Below, one piece after another: positions 41,101-52,898 of a DNA stretch of 64,000 nt. The notes under the pieces are model-generated. The model had not been told where the DNA came from. It did not search any database and saw only the letters and a list, made by a program, of their open reading frames with translations. A program made the position numbers and the translations under genes. The DNA lies in assembly GCA_025667525.1 (NCBI GenBank), contig CM046878.1, positions 101,385,237 through 101,449,236 on the forward strand. The letters run 5' to 3'. Within the stretch, counting starts at the first letter, position 1. Each line of letters opens with the position of its first letter. The DNA comes from Glebionis coronaria (lineage: Eukaryota; Streptophyta; Magnoliopsida; Asterales; Asteraceae).

Positions 41101-42232
41101 TTTTGTTATTTCTGTGTTGTTGATATCTTAATCAACATTATATTTCTAACAACCTTTTGTAACAAAATTTTGTACCTTTTGTAACAACATTTTTTCTTTT
41201 AAATTAGAAAATCTTTTTATTTATTTATTATTTTATAATCTAATTTCACTATATTTTTTAAAATTTTGTACTTTTTAATTCGATATCTATTTTGATATCT
41301 TTTTATTAACTTTTAGTCTTTTTCAGTTTTAGTGGGTTTTTTTAATTCGATATGAGTAACAGACTAATATTTGTTACTCTCAAAATTTGTTATTAGGTAC
41401 TTACCGCGGCATTGCGCGAGTACCATTCTAGTCATATACAATATTTAATTAGGTCAGATTCAATAAGACGTTAGTGTGACATTTGAACCTCTCACTCTGA
41501 ATAAAAAACAAACACATACCGTCCTTAATATGTTTTAGGTCTAAATTTGGTTATCGCATCTTATTGGTAATAGGTGGTTAGGTGGTTAAAATGTTTGAAT
41601 CTGAATGAAAAAATTTTGTTTGTTTTTTAAATTGTTTGAATAGTTTTAATTATTCGTTTTAAAGTATGGTTTTAATTATCCGTTAATTCGAATTTTTTTT
41701 TGTTGACAAAACCTAAAAAACGAATCACACCGAATTCAAATAATTTTACCAAATTTAAAGTTTTGTTTTAGTGTTCGGTTCTTTAAGATGTTTTTCAAAA
41801 TATTGTTTGGTGACAAGTTTGATCATCGGGTCACAGATACGATCATCAGGTTAAGTCGATCAAATCACTGGGTTACGAAATTGACTAACAAATTAATTCG
41901 TCAAATCAGTAGGTCACGAGTTTAACCACCAAATTTATTAATATATCGCAATTTATTAGGCAATTTCCTCTTAAGGTTTAAAAATTACTACTAGATTATA
42001 GGAGTCTAAATGTCAAACGAACCACATAAGTACCATAATAACATTGTACTGATACGTGGTATGTTTTCAACATATGTACTGTAGATACGTCAACATGGTA
42101 TATATGTATATCAAACCGGCTATCTAAGAACCAAATAAGTATAATGATGATCATCAGCACTATAAAAACTATGGTACCGAGCCATATATACAACTACCAT
42201 TTCTGGTAACTACATGGTTAGCTTGTTGCATT
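41101..42232. other. AT-rich intergenic DNA with a Helitron-like end
   Basis: No coding region is visible. Bases 41105-41431 end in a Helitron-like terminus. From 41432 to 42232 I see only AT-rich sequence with repeated GGTCACGA/GATCATC words near 41820-41930. GCATT at 42228-42232 should be the left target duplication of the Tat element. Confidence 0.5.
41404..41431 (+). mobile_element. Helitron-like 3' terminus
   Basis: CCGCGGCATTGCGCG is a GC-rich imperfect hairpin followed 12-13 bases later by CTAG and then T, the typical 3' end of plant Helitrons (hairpin, CTRR, insertion before T). Stem pairing is partly lost. I could not define the 5' TC end, so element length is unknown. Confidence 0.5.
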
Positions 42233-42383
42233 TGATGAGGTATAGTCTCATCCCATGCTTAAGGTGAGACAAATACAACTAATCCCTAGTGTTCTATGAG
42301 CAAACTATCCTAAGTCAGAACAACTCACTGGAGTAGTTAAGGTGATGAAGATCACTTTAAGTCGAGAGACAATGGCAAGAGCT

Positions 42384-42546
42384 AGACCCAGACAAGGCTA
42401 GACCCAACAACGCTAGACCCAGGCAAGGCTAGACCCAGACAACGCTAGACCCAGACAAGGCTACACCCAGACAAGGCTACACCCAGACAAGGCTACACCC
42501 AGACAAGGCTAGACCTAGACAAGGCTAACCCAAGCAAGGCTAGGCT
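42384..42546. repeat. 16-bp minisatellite in the Tat LTR
   Basis: About ten copies of GCTAGACCCAGACAAG with small variants (GCTACACCC, AACGCTAG). Confidence 0.93.
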
Positions 42547-42776
42547 TACGCACTTAGAGCATTGCCTCCACCGGAGGAAGGACGATCACATCTGACTCAC
42601 ATAGTACAATAATGTACGAATGATACAGACGCCTGGACCACGACGAGTACTAGAGGAGCATGAGGAAAACTCGGACCACGAAGGACAGACCTGGTGCTCA
42701 TCAGCTATTCAGGTGCTGCTCCTACAAGACAACATTGACTCCACAATTCGTGTGTCTTGGATTCATCTCCAAATAG

Positions 42777-42785
42777 TATAAAAGG
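42777..42785 (+). promoter_or_regulatory. Tat LTR TATA box
   Basis: TATAAAAGG, about 350 bases before the LTR end, followed by a CT microsatellite leader (42838-42853). It probably drives the genomic RNA. Confidence 0.7.
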
Positions 42786-43129
42786 AGGTGTTTCCCCAGG
42801 AACAAAGGTTAAGTTCTACACATACACTTTACTACTTACTCTCTCTCTCTCTAGAATTATGACTCACTAGAACCACATACTTACTCTCACGCCGGAGTTG
42901 GTCTCGGATTCAAACCCCGAGGCGAGCTAACGGTGTTCTTTCTTATTTCAGCCTAAGGGACTAAGGGCCAGACTAAAGAACTCTGAAGAAGGAAGCTAAG
43001 GCTTCACAAGGAAGGATTAGCCACAAGATACTCTGAGGGAGCAAGCCAAGGCTTCATTAGAAGGAGTAGCCTTAAGATACCCGAGGGATCAGGGCTGAAG
43101 AAGCTTCTCTGGAAATTTGCTTCAACATC

Positions 43130-43147
43130 TGGCGCCATCCGTGGGAC
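43130..43147 (+). other. Tat primer binding site
   Basis: TGGCGCCATCCGTGGGAC two bases after the LTR. TGGCGCC.. is the usual start of primer sites in this lineage; I do not assign the tRNA species. Confidence 0.65.
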
Positions 43148-43177
43148 CGGGAATACCAATCTACCAAGAACTGAGTA

Positions 43178-44373
43178 ATGGAGAACGGTGATCAAGGTCC
43201 TACACTGGAGCAAGGTGCAAACTTGAACATTGGGACGCTTGGGGTCGATAGGGCTCCTCCGGAGGCTACCCCTGCTCTTCCTAGACCTGTTCAAGAATGC
43301 CTTACTCCAGCTTATGTCAAAGAACACATTGAAACATTGAAGACTATGATGAAGGAAATTGATGAGCAGAGTCGTGAGAAAATGACTCCCCGAAACCTTT
43401 TTAGTAGGGAGGCGGAATCGGAGGACTCTCAAAGGAGCCCCTCCGTGAGAGGGGGAAGAGGATACTCCTCTGACAGCTCATCCAAATCAAGGAGGAGAGG
43501 CCGATCTAGGTCTGTCCAAAGGCATCAAAATAGTCACTCACGAAAGAAATCTGTATCCAAGCAACGCCATTCGAATAGGATGAGCCAAGCTAGGAATACC
43601 AAGTCAAAGTCACGATCAGTCAAGTCCTCTCATAGGAAATTAAGCTCAGGATCCGAGTATGACTCAAGGTCCGATAGCGGGTCAGAAGACTTGAGCACGC
43701 CATATAGACGGCCTAAACCCATGCATTTCACCTCTCAGATCATGCACTTTAGATATCACGGGCGAGCTAAGCTCCCAGCCAATGTCCGTGTCTATGAAGG
43801 AAACAAAGACCAAGAAGACCACCTCAGCATCTTCTCTACTGCTGTTGAGCAAGAACAATGGCCCATGCCAGTGTGGTGCAAGATGTTTCGTCAGACTTTG
43901 GGTGGCTCAGCAAGGAACTGGTTCGACAGTTTAGATCCGGAGAGCGTGGATGGGTTTGAAGAATTGAGCAGCAAGTTCTTAGAAGAATTTTCACAACAGA
44001 AACGATACGATAAAGATCCTAGCGAGATACATGGGATCAAACGGAAGCCCAATGAGAGCCTCCAAGCATTTATGGATCGTTTCAAAGCTGAAAGCTCACA
44101 CATTAAGGGGGTACCCCAGTGCTAAGGATTTCAGCATTCATGCACGGGCACGGGCACCCAGAACTAGCTAAGAAACTCAATGATAAGATCCCAAAAGCGG
44201 TAGATGAGATGTGGGAAAGAGTCAGAGCCTTCATCAAATGAGAGACAGTTGCTGACACCATGGCCGTTGTCAAAGCCCCGCATTCCCGCACTGGGAAAAG
44301 GGGAAGTAACAAAACTGGCTGGACAGGGAACCTAGGTGGATCTGGGAACAGAAACCAAAGGAGGAGCCAAGGG
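43178..44373 (+). pseudogene. Tat gag, N-terminal part, with an RS-rich domain
   Basis: Starts MENGDQGPTLEQG. Residues about 75-155 are rich in Arg/Ser dipeptides (SKSRRRGRSRSVQR, NTKSKSRSVKSSHRK), resembling the RS domains of splicing factors. Residues 180-310 are the retrotransposon gag core (MPVWCKMFRQTLGGSARNWF, FEELSSKFLEEFSQQKRYDK). The frame shifts near 44118 (from GVPQC-stop to HPELAKKLNDKIPKA) and meets TGA near 44239. It is interrupted at 44374 by the solo LTR; the remainder is at 46074. Confidence 0.85.
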
Positions 44374-44378
44374 AGGAA
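44374..44378 (+). repeat. Solo LTR target duplication AGGAA, left
   Basis: AGGAA here and at 46069-46073 directly after ACCTATCA. Confidence 0.75.
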
Positions 44379-46068
44379 TAATGTAGAGATTTTGCTCGGT
44401 TGAAAAGTTCGTTTCTCGGTATCTCTTCGAATTGATTTCCGGTTAAATGTGCGAGATTAGTTGTTCTTGGTGTAATAAAAAGGGAATGGTCGTTGTCTAA
44501 AACTAATTAAAAATAAAGACTTGAAACAAATAAAAATAAAGTAAAGACGGTAAAAAGAAATGCTGAAAGATAAAAACTTGACGAAGAGTAAATGACGAGA
44601 AATTAAAAGCAATAAAGGTAAATGACTCAAACTTAAAGTTAATCTAAAAGGAAAGCAAGTAAAAGTGCAAATAAAGAAAAAGGCAGGAAAAATAAAGCTT
44701 AAAAATAAAAACTGAAAAACTCATTCGGAGTAAATCCTTCATCCGGAATAAACATGTTCATCCGGAATAATTGCTTATCCGGAATAAACAGCTCATCCGG
44801 AATAAGGCTTGATCCGGAATAAAAAAGGGAAAAAGAGATTGATGCGGAATAAAGACCTTTATTCGGAATATTAGATATTCCGGATGAAGTCCTTTATTCG
44901 GAATATTAGATATTCCGGATGAAGGAGCTTTATTCGGAATACTAAGATATTCCGGATGAAGTCCTTTATTCGGAATATTAGAAATTCCGGATGAAGGAGC
45001 TTTATCCGGAATACTAAGATATTCCGGATGAAGTCCTTTATTCGGAATACTAGATATTCCGGATGAAGGAGCTTTATTCGGAATACTAAGATATTCCGGA
45101 TGAATGAGCTTTATTCGGAATACTCAGATATTCCGCATGAACAACATAGAAAGCAGTTGATCCGGAATCTGGGCAACAATAAGAACACGAAGAACAATAA
45201 AGAACCACAGGTCACAAATTTAACCAAATCTAAACAAGATTAAACCAAAAGATTAAACCAAAACAACCACAAAGCATCAACTAACAATAATCAATCAAAA
45301 CAAATCATCAAAACTAACAAATAAAGCCAAATCAATCAAAACCCACTTGATCAAAACCATAAAACTCAAGAACATGAACAATAAAGATGAAGACAAATCA
45401 AACAAGAAAGGTAGATGAGAGATTGAACAAGAAAAGTAAAGATTCAAGAACAATAAAAGAAAACTTACTTGAAGATTAAATGGATTAAAGGTGCATAACA
45501 AGTAATTAAAGTGCAAGAAATTAAGTAACAAGGTATGAAAATGGTGGAAGTGTGGGTTGTCAAGCCACCAACAACTCTAAACAAATGAAGGTGGAAACTA
45601 TATATAGGGAGATTAGGGAGGAGCTTAGGAAGCTTCCTCCCCTCTTTCATTTCTTCTTAATTGCACTCTTAAGTCCTCAAGCCTTTTAATCTTCTTAATC
45701 TTGGACTTTAATGACTTTGTCTCGGGATTTCTTCAAACTCGCCTTGTAATTTTTCAATAAATTAGACTTGAGTTTTTCGGCTTTTAGTAAACTTCCGTCT
45801 TTTGACTTTTTCTTCGATAAATCTTCAGAGTTGGTCTTGGACTTCCGTTCTTTTCGCACTCTTGATCTTTCGACTTTGTCTTTTGTCTTTTTCTTCGATA
45901 AAAGCCCGTGAATGCCCGTGTTTTCTCCACTTTTCACCTTTTCGTCCTAAATCACAACAAAAACACAAACCACGCATAATTCCGACATAAATGACATAAA
46001 ATACACGTTTTGGCTCGGTTATTATTGTAATTAAGTGGTAAAAAGGATGGATGTTTTCACACCTATCA
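44379..46068 (-). mobile_element. Solo LTR of an Athila-type element
   Basis: 1690 bases, flanked by AGGAA, ending TTTTCACACCTATCA like the Athila LTR at 10182 and sharing its other edge (TTCTCGG..TCTTCGAATTGAT, TTGTTCTTGGTG..AAAAAGG). The first dinucleotide is TA rather than TG, probably a mutation. No internal sequence remains, so LTR-LTR recombination removed the element. Orientation by analogy is minus; a minus-strand TATA-like TATATA lies near 45599. Small minus-strand K/R-rich frames here resemble those in the Athila LTR and are not genes. Confidence 0.8.
44850..45133. repeat. Tandem hairpin repeat in the solo LTR
   Basis: Eight units of 35-37 bases built from TTTATTCGGAATA..AGATATTCCGGATGAA. 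TATTCGGAATA and ATATTCCGGAT are mutually inverted, so each unit can fold. Preceded by looser CCGGAATAA words from about 44725. Confidence 0.9.
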
Positions 46069-46073
46069 AGGAA
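46069..46073 (+). repeat. Solo LTR target duplication AGGAA, right
   Basis: Second copy of AGGAA; Tat gag resumes here. Confidence 0.75.
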
Positions 46074-46428
46074 CATGGGGATATGCCCTCCCTATGCCAG
46101 GAAGGAAGTGTTCACACTGCTGACCAAAACTCCGAAGGAAATCCTAACTACGGAGAACATGAATTTTCCACCTCATCCCCCCATGGTAGGAACCCCTGAA
46201 AAGAGAAACATGAACAAGTTCTGCGACTTTCATCAAGATCGGGGCCACGATACGAATAATTGCTTTAACCTCAAAAAACGAATTGAAGAAGCGGTAGCTT
46301 CAGGAAGGTTAGCATACTTGGTGAATGACATCAGGCAAGGACTCCAGAAAGACAAGGGACCAGCCAAAGGGAAAGAAAAAAATCATAAACATGATGAGAT
46401 CGCAAGGGTACCGAAAGAGACCCTATGA
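46074..46428 (+). pseudogene. Tat gag, C-terminal part with zinc knuckle
   Basis: After the solo LTR the frame reads FTLLTKTPKEILTTENMNF and the knuckle KFCDFHQDRGHDTNNC (CX2HX4HX4C type usual in Tat gag), followed by LKKRIEEAVASGRLAYLV and a lysine-rich tail. Stop at 46426-46428; the next part of the polyprotein is in another frame. Confidence 0.8.
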
Positions 46429-46429
46429 G

Positions 46430-46982
46430 AGAGTAAAGAATTGGATGGACAACGCCATAACATTTCCGTCAGTACCGCGCTATCAGCTGAGGGATTGCCC
46501 AGTGATAGTGGATGTCATGATCGAAGGATACGTAGTGAGAAGGGTATATGTCGACGGGGGCTCCTCGTCAGAAATAATGTATGAGCATTGTTTCAGAAAC
46601 CCTTAGCTACCAAACAAGGTCAAGACTAAGAGAGTCTTGGATACCTCTGGTAGGCTTCTCAGGCAAAGTCTACTACCCTTTAGGTATCATTGACCTAGAG
46701 GTCACGATGGGAGAGTATGGGAGAACCAGGACGGTGATGATGGAATTCGCTATAGTTAAGAGCCCCTCGTCGTATAATGCTTTACTCGGAAGAACGGGGT
46801 TGAGAAGCTTAGGAGCTGTGGCCTTCACCATCCATTCAATGGTTAAATTCCCAACGTCAAGTGGGGTATCGAATTTGATTACGAGCAGAGAGACCATGAA
46901 GGAATGCCGACTCATGGAAGACGCACAATCGCGAGTTCAGAGAGCTCGCGCAGAAGAGCCAGCCCAAAGAAGTGCACCATGA
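46430..46982 (+). pseudogene. Tat aspartic protease region, frameshifted
   Basis: One frame gives VYVDGGSSSEIMYEHCF, the protease active site in the DGGSS form seen in this lineage; after a stop at 46604-46606 another frame continues with LVGFSGKVYYPLGIIDLEV and SYNALLGRTGLRSLGAV, the second half of the domain. At least one frameshift lies between them. Confidence 0.75.
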
Positions 46983-47215
46983 AGGCAAGACCGTGGTGCT
47001 CCTCCCCCACCACCACTAAATGAAACCTACTCTAGAAGGCCAGGAAAGGAGCCCATGGAGCAAAGGGAAGAGGAAGAGCCACGACCCACTAAGAGGATGA
47101 AGCCGTCTAAGCCGGGGGCAACACCCAAGTCAAAGCCTGATGAAAAGATAGTGGTAAATGATGACTACCCTGAACAGCTAGTCACCATAAGAGGAAACCT
47201 CTCTCCAGATGTCGA

Positions 47216-50200
47216 GTGACACTCATAAGGACTCTCAGAAAGAATGATGATGTTTTCGCATGGACACCAGCCGATATGACTAGTATACCACGAGCAATCA
47301 CTAAACATCGCCTAGACACCTATCCTCACATTGAGCCTAAGGTACCAGAAAAGCGAAGTCTTGCACCGGATAGAAGGAAGGTAGTCACGGACGAAGTCAA
47401 TTAATGGCTCAAGGCATGAATTGTGAAGCGGGTGCGATACCCCTCATGGGTCGCTAACCCGGTCCTGGTGAAGAAAGTCGATGGAAGCTGGAGAATGTGC
47501 ATCGATTACAAGGATCTTAACAAAGCTTGCCCTAAAGATTTATACCCCTTACCAGAGATTGACTGGAAGATAGAATCTTTGCCGAGGTACAAATACAGGA
47601 GCTTCTTGGATGCCTACAAGGGGTACCACCAGATCAAGATGAATAAGAAAGATGAAGAAAAGACCGTCTTCCACACAAAAGGAGGAGTTTTCTGCTACAC
47701 CAAGATGCCGTTTGGTCTTAAGAATGTTGGGGCTACATACCAGAGGTTAGTCGAATCCGCCTTCAAAGAGCAGATCGACATAAACCTTGAAGCGTATGTA
47801 GGCGACATGGTCATTAAGAGCCAAACCGAGAAAGACATCGTTAGGGATGTGGAACAAACTTTTTCTACTCTCAGTAGGATAAACATGAAGCTCAACCCCA
47901 AAAAGTTCTCATTCTGAGTAGGGGAAGGAAAGTTCTTGGGCTATATAGTCACCCCGGAAGGAATACGGGCTAACCTTGAGAAGATAAAAGCAGTCACAAA
48001 CATGTCTTCACCCAAGACCCTGAAGCAAATGCAATCCCTTAGCGGGAAGCTGGCAGCATTGAACCGTTTCTTGTCAAAATCGGCCGAACGATCCTTGCCC
48101 TTCCTAGACACTCTAAAGAAATGCACCAACAAGAAGGACTTCAAGTGGACGGAGGCTGCAAAAACAGCATTCTAAGAAATGAAAGAGCTAGTGTCAGAGC
48201 TACATATGCTCACTACCCCGAGGAAGGGAGAAACCTTGATGATGTACTTATCAGCTGCTGAGGAAGCAGTTAGTACAGTCCTCTTCATGGAGAGGCAAGG
48301 AAAGCAGATTCTTATTCACTATGTCAGCAGATCCTTGCAAGGTGCAGAAGCAAATTATGCTCCGATTGAGAAACTCACCCTAGCTTTGGTCCACGCCGCC
48401 AGACGGCTGGGGAGATATTTTCAGCCTCGCCCAATTAAAGTTATAACCGATAGCCCAATCAAGCAAGTGTTGAGCAAATTTGAAGCATCAGGGAGACTTA
48501 CAAAATGGTCTGTGGAGCTAGGGACATACGACATAACTTATACACCAAGAGTAGCCATGAAAGGGCAGGTTCTAGCATACTTCCTAGCAGAATCACTAGT
48601 GGAGAGAGCAGTGACATCAGCAGCAGCTCCAACACCCATGGTAGAAGACATCCCAGAGTCCTCCAACTCCAAGGAAGACCTAACCCCAAGTCCGAGAGCA
48701 TGGAGGTTGTATACTGATGGAGCATCAAACAATGGAGGATCAGGGACAGGACTCATCCTAATCGCCCCATATGATGTAGAGTACTCCTATGCACTCAGGT
48801 TAAACTTCCCCAACTCAAATAATGAAGCAGAATATGAAGCATTGCTAGCAGGGCTGCGAACAGCAATAAAGATGCGAGTAAAGGACATACACGCCTTTGT
48901 AGACTCTAAGTTGGTAGCTAGTCAAGTAGAGGGATCATACGAAGCTAGAGGAGAAAAGATGATAAAGTACTTAGAAAAGGTCCTAGAGTTGGCTGACACA
49001 TTCAACAGATTCCGTTTATCCCACATCCCGAGAGCTGAGAATAGGAAGGCAGATGCTCTTAGCAAGCTGGCTGCAGTACAATTCGATCACCTATCCAAAG
49101 AAGTACTAGTAGAATTTCTAAATGAGCGCTCAGTCGAAACACAAGAAGTAAACATTGTGGTTGAAGAGGAAGGCCCAACATGGATGACTCCAATCAGAGA
49201 CTACTTGGAGACGGGAAAGCTGCCAGAAGACCCCGTGGAAGCTAGGACACTAATGAAAAAGATTGAAAACTACACCATTGAAGATGATGTCTTATACAAG
49301 AAGTCTTACCTAGTTCCATTGATGAGGTGTGTCGGGCCTCTGCAAGCTGATTATGTCATGAGAGAAATGCACATGGGCTCGTGTGGGATGCACGACAGAA
49401 CTAAGCAAGTGGTAGCTAAGGCTATGAACTTGGGATACTACTGGCCCTCTATGCATAGGGATGCTAGGAAGCTCACCTGGGCATGCGAAAACTGTCAGGC
49501 ACGTGCCTCTGTACCCAAGTTACCCAAGGCAGACATGATCTCAGTGACGTCAACGTGGCCATTCATGAAGTGGGGAATGGATATAGTCGGACCCCTCCCA
49601 TTGGGACCTGGAAAAGTGAAATTCTTGATAGTGGAAATCGACTATTTCACAAAATGGATGGAGGCAAAACCAGTAGCAACCATCACTGGGAAGCAGGTAC
49701 TAAACTTTGTATGGGATAACATTGTGTGCAGGTTTGGGATCCCAGCCACTATCGTCACAGACAATGGAACTCAATTCATAAACGCCCCCCTCAAAAAGTG
49801 GGCCGAAAAGCTGAAAATAAAGCTAGTCTCCACCTCAGTGTACCACCCACAAGGGAATGGAGCAGTGAAGAGGGCGAATCGAAGCTTGCTAGAAGGAATT
49901 AAGAAAAGACTTGAGAAAGGGAAGTCGGCGTGGGTTGAAGAAGTTCCTAATGTGTTATGGGCGCACCGAACAATGAAAAAGACTAGCAATAGAGAGACAC
50001 CTTTTAGCCTAACCTATGACACTGAAGCAGTCATCCCAGCGGATATTGGCATGCCAACACACAGAGTCTCTAGCATGAATGAAGCAAACAATGACAAAGA
50101 GCTCCGCCTGAACCTAGACCTGTTAGAAGAGCGAAGAGAAATAGCATCTATTAGGGAAGCTAGTTACAAACAACAGGTGGATAAATACTACAACAAAAGG

Positions 50201-50413
50201 GTGCGACATGTGCAGTTCAAAGTAGGACAGTTTTTCCTTAGAAAGAATGAGGCCTCAAGAGTAGAGAACACAGGCAAGCTCGGACCCAACTGGGAGGGAC
50301 CTTACAAAGTCACCAAAGCTTTCTAAAGTGGAGCCTACAAGTTAAGCACCATGGAAGGAAGAGAAGTACCTAGGACCTGGCATGCCAGCAACCTAAGGAA
50401 GTGCTACATGTAG
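47216..50413 (+). pseudogene. Tat RT-RNase H-second RNase H-integrase, with stops
   Basis: One frame holds all domains but has in-frame stops at 47402, 47915, 48173 and 50324 before the final TAG at 50411. RT: MCIDYKDLNKACPKDLYPLP, MPFGLKNVGATYQRLV, and catalytic box YVGD at 47795-47806 (normally YVDD). First RNase H at about 48180-48560; second, archaeal-type RNase H at about 48700-49080 (LYTDGASNNGGSG, NNEAEYEALLAGL, RAENRKADALSKLA), diagnostic for Tat. Integrase: HMGSCGMHDRTKQ and CENCQA zinc module, Asp in MDIVGPLP, Asp in VTDNGTQF, and Lys (49868-49870) where the catalytic Glu belongs in NGAVKRANR. Not functional. Confidence 0.9.
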
Positions 50414-51281
50414 AGCACAAAATTATGCTAGCAAGTTATTATATGTTTCCTCCGGAGGAGCAATTTTCAAAGTGTAGCCTCGCTCCGGAGATGACCATAG
50501 CTACAACTAATGTATTGTTTCTTCTCTAGTGATATGAATGAAACAAAATTTTCCTCATATTTTCTGTTAAGACCATATGTTTAAAATACTAGGCTATGAA
50601 ACAAAGCACACGGCAATGGATGGCTCGCTAACTTCAGCCACAGAGGGTAACGCCTAACAATTAGTTCCCCACGTGAAATTGGTACCATGGTGGTTAGGCT
50701 GAGCAACCTTTGCAAATTGACTCCGTAGAAGAAGAATAGGAACAAGCCTTCCTACTCTTCTCACGTAAAATTACCCTCCGGTGAGTAGCTACACCTGGAA
50801 GGGGGAGTAGCATGAACCTACAAGGCGAATGTTACACCTATACCATGTAAACAAATGATTGAGTTGCACTGAATAAAGGATATATGGGAAGTAGTACGCT
50901 AAACTTATTAGCAAAGCTGAGATATCCTCACAGGCACTTGTGAAGATACTAGGCAACAAATATGAGTCACACGTGATACACCTCAACCCTAGCTCAATAA
51001 GGCTAACACATCGTCAGCCAAACATAAAGGACGAAGCTCAACAAAATGTGCTAGTAACATAAAGTTTAGATACTATTTAAATAAACTACAACAAAGTAAA
51101 GCATGGACCACTCTAGTAAAATGGTAAAGCACACATGCACACAAAGGGCCATCATACATACGATGGAAAATTAACAACAAAGTCATAGTAGCATACAAAG
51201 AAAGATAAAGTACTCAAAGCCCAAAACAGGGAGGGCTAGCAACATAAATGAAAGTAAAGAAAGTACAAAGCACAAACTACA
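50414..51281. other. Tat spacer after pol
   Basis: No ORF on either strand. It holds CCTCCGGAGGAG at 50451 and CTCCGG words at 50483 and 50775 that match the motif family elsewhere in the element. The 3' end of the antisense gene should fall at its right edge. Confidence 0.55.
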
Positions 51282-52893
51282 TCAAACAGATGAGGAAGAT
51301 CCCGGTCCTGATGACTTCTTCTTCTGACGGTAGGAAACAGTATGGCCGAAAGTCTGAGGAGGCTGAACAACAGGAGCCTGGCTAAGAGGAGCCACCGGAT
51401 CAGGCCTAATCTGAGCAATCTCTGAAAACATAGCATCAGCACTCTGACTCACCTTACCAAAGAAGGGGAAGTCACGACCAGAGAAGGCCTCTAAAGCAGC
51501 AACAAACTGTGCCTTGGCGTCAAGGACAAAGTTATCAACCCTCTGAGAAATATCTTGAAACTCCTCCTCAGTTCTTTCCATACGCAAGCCCCGCTCGAGC
51601 CAGTACTAACAGCTAAGTCCAACACTCGGGAAAACTCTTGGTTGAACTCCGAACTACCAAGAAAAAATCTAACCAATGGCTCAAAACTAGACTGAAAAAA
51701 GGAAGTGATCCTTCCTTAAATCGATTGGAACCACACATCCATATCAGCAATGGTGTCATCCCTCGAAAGTATGTCATTACCACGAAGAGTCAGCCGATGA
51801 TCCAAGTCCTTCACCTTAGCAGCATGCTGTGATTTGACAGTCACAAGCTCAACCTCAAGTTTTTTCTTCCCAGCCCTAAGGGCATCTCTCTCTGACTTGT
51901 ACCTCTTCAACTTCTTCTCTAGATCAGCAAGGAATTGACTCATACCTCTAGATGACTCCTCAGCGCGTCTGATAAGCTCAATCTAACGCCTAAGAGAAGC
52001 ATCCCTCTCGGAAAGAACTTTTCCCGAATGCTTATACCTAGTAAGGAGCTGATTATGGTTCCTCTCAAGAATAGCGTATCGGTTTGACAACTCGTTCCCG
52101 TGAGACATCATCTGACACTGAAGCACACTTATCTGCTCCATCAGCTGGCGTGAGGAGAGCTGAGATGTCCGCTAAACATCAGCTGGGGTGAGAAAGTGAT
52201 CCCACAGACTCGTACAAACCTGAGGATTCTGGAACACCTCATCTGACAAAATACCAAAATCAACAACATGCCTTCTCTCCCATTTCTCTCGAGTGTATAA
52301 AGGAATAGGAACAAAGTCCTCATCAAAAGGATAGGCCAAACGACAGGCCTAAGCTTGCGACGGAAAAGTTCCCCCGCAAAACTCACCCCCAACAGTAGCT
52401 CCACCCTGAGCTATGTCATCATGAGGAGCAGCGTCGTCCTCAGCATCATCTCCATCCGAAATCACATAATCATGATGAACAACATCATTATGATGGCCAT
52501 CCCCATCAATATCAACATGCTCATCCACAACAACATGAGCATTAGGATCAACAAGACCAGTAGGATACACCTGAGCAGCCTCCCCAGCAGAAAGATGAGT
52601 GTCATCAGTGGTACCTGTAAAACCCAAAGAAAATAAAGTCAAAAAAGAGGCTACATAGATAAAAGGGAGTCCAACAACAAAAATTTACCATGATACACGT
52701 GAGAGTTAGCCCTAGTCGACACCCCACGAACTCCTGACACCTCAATACTAAGGGTAGCAGGAACTTCCCTGCCTGGAAGAACAATAGGAGGATAAGACAC
52801 GTCTAGTCCAGTCCCTGAGTCAAAATATCGAAGGGGTATGACAGTTAAATACTCACCAGGGGAAACACAATCAGACTGCTCGATAACATCATC
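51282..52893 (-). pseudogene. Tat antisense accessory gene, 3' part
   Basis: Minus-strand frames in sequence: 52983-52651 side, 52642-52349 (acidic, H/D/V-rich), coiled-coil 51943-51716 (LADLEKKLKRYKSERDALRA) and the C-terminal segment 51587-51282 (QRVDNFVLDAKAQFVAAL, ending in a basic S/G tail). Stops and frameshifts separate them. Together with 61924-63113 this forms one antisense gene between pol and the 3' LTR. In Tat elements such antisense ORFs encode proteins carrying the plant domain called putative gypsy type transposon (PF04195). The coiled coil near the C-terminus is usual. The gene was split at 52898 by copia-2. Confidence 0.6.
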
Positions 52894-52898
52894 AAAAT
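52894..52898 (+). repeat. Copia-2 target duplication AAAAT, left
   Basis: AAAAT here and at 61919-61923. Confidence 0.85.

Larger units (their letters stand above)
42233..43127 (+). repeat. Tat 5' LTR
   Basis: 895 bases from TGATGAGG to CTTCAACA, directly before the primer site. It contains a 16-base minisatellite and a TATA box. Confidence 0.85.
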
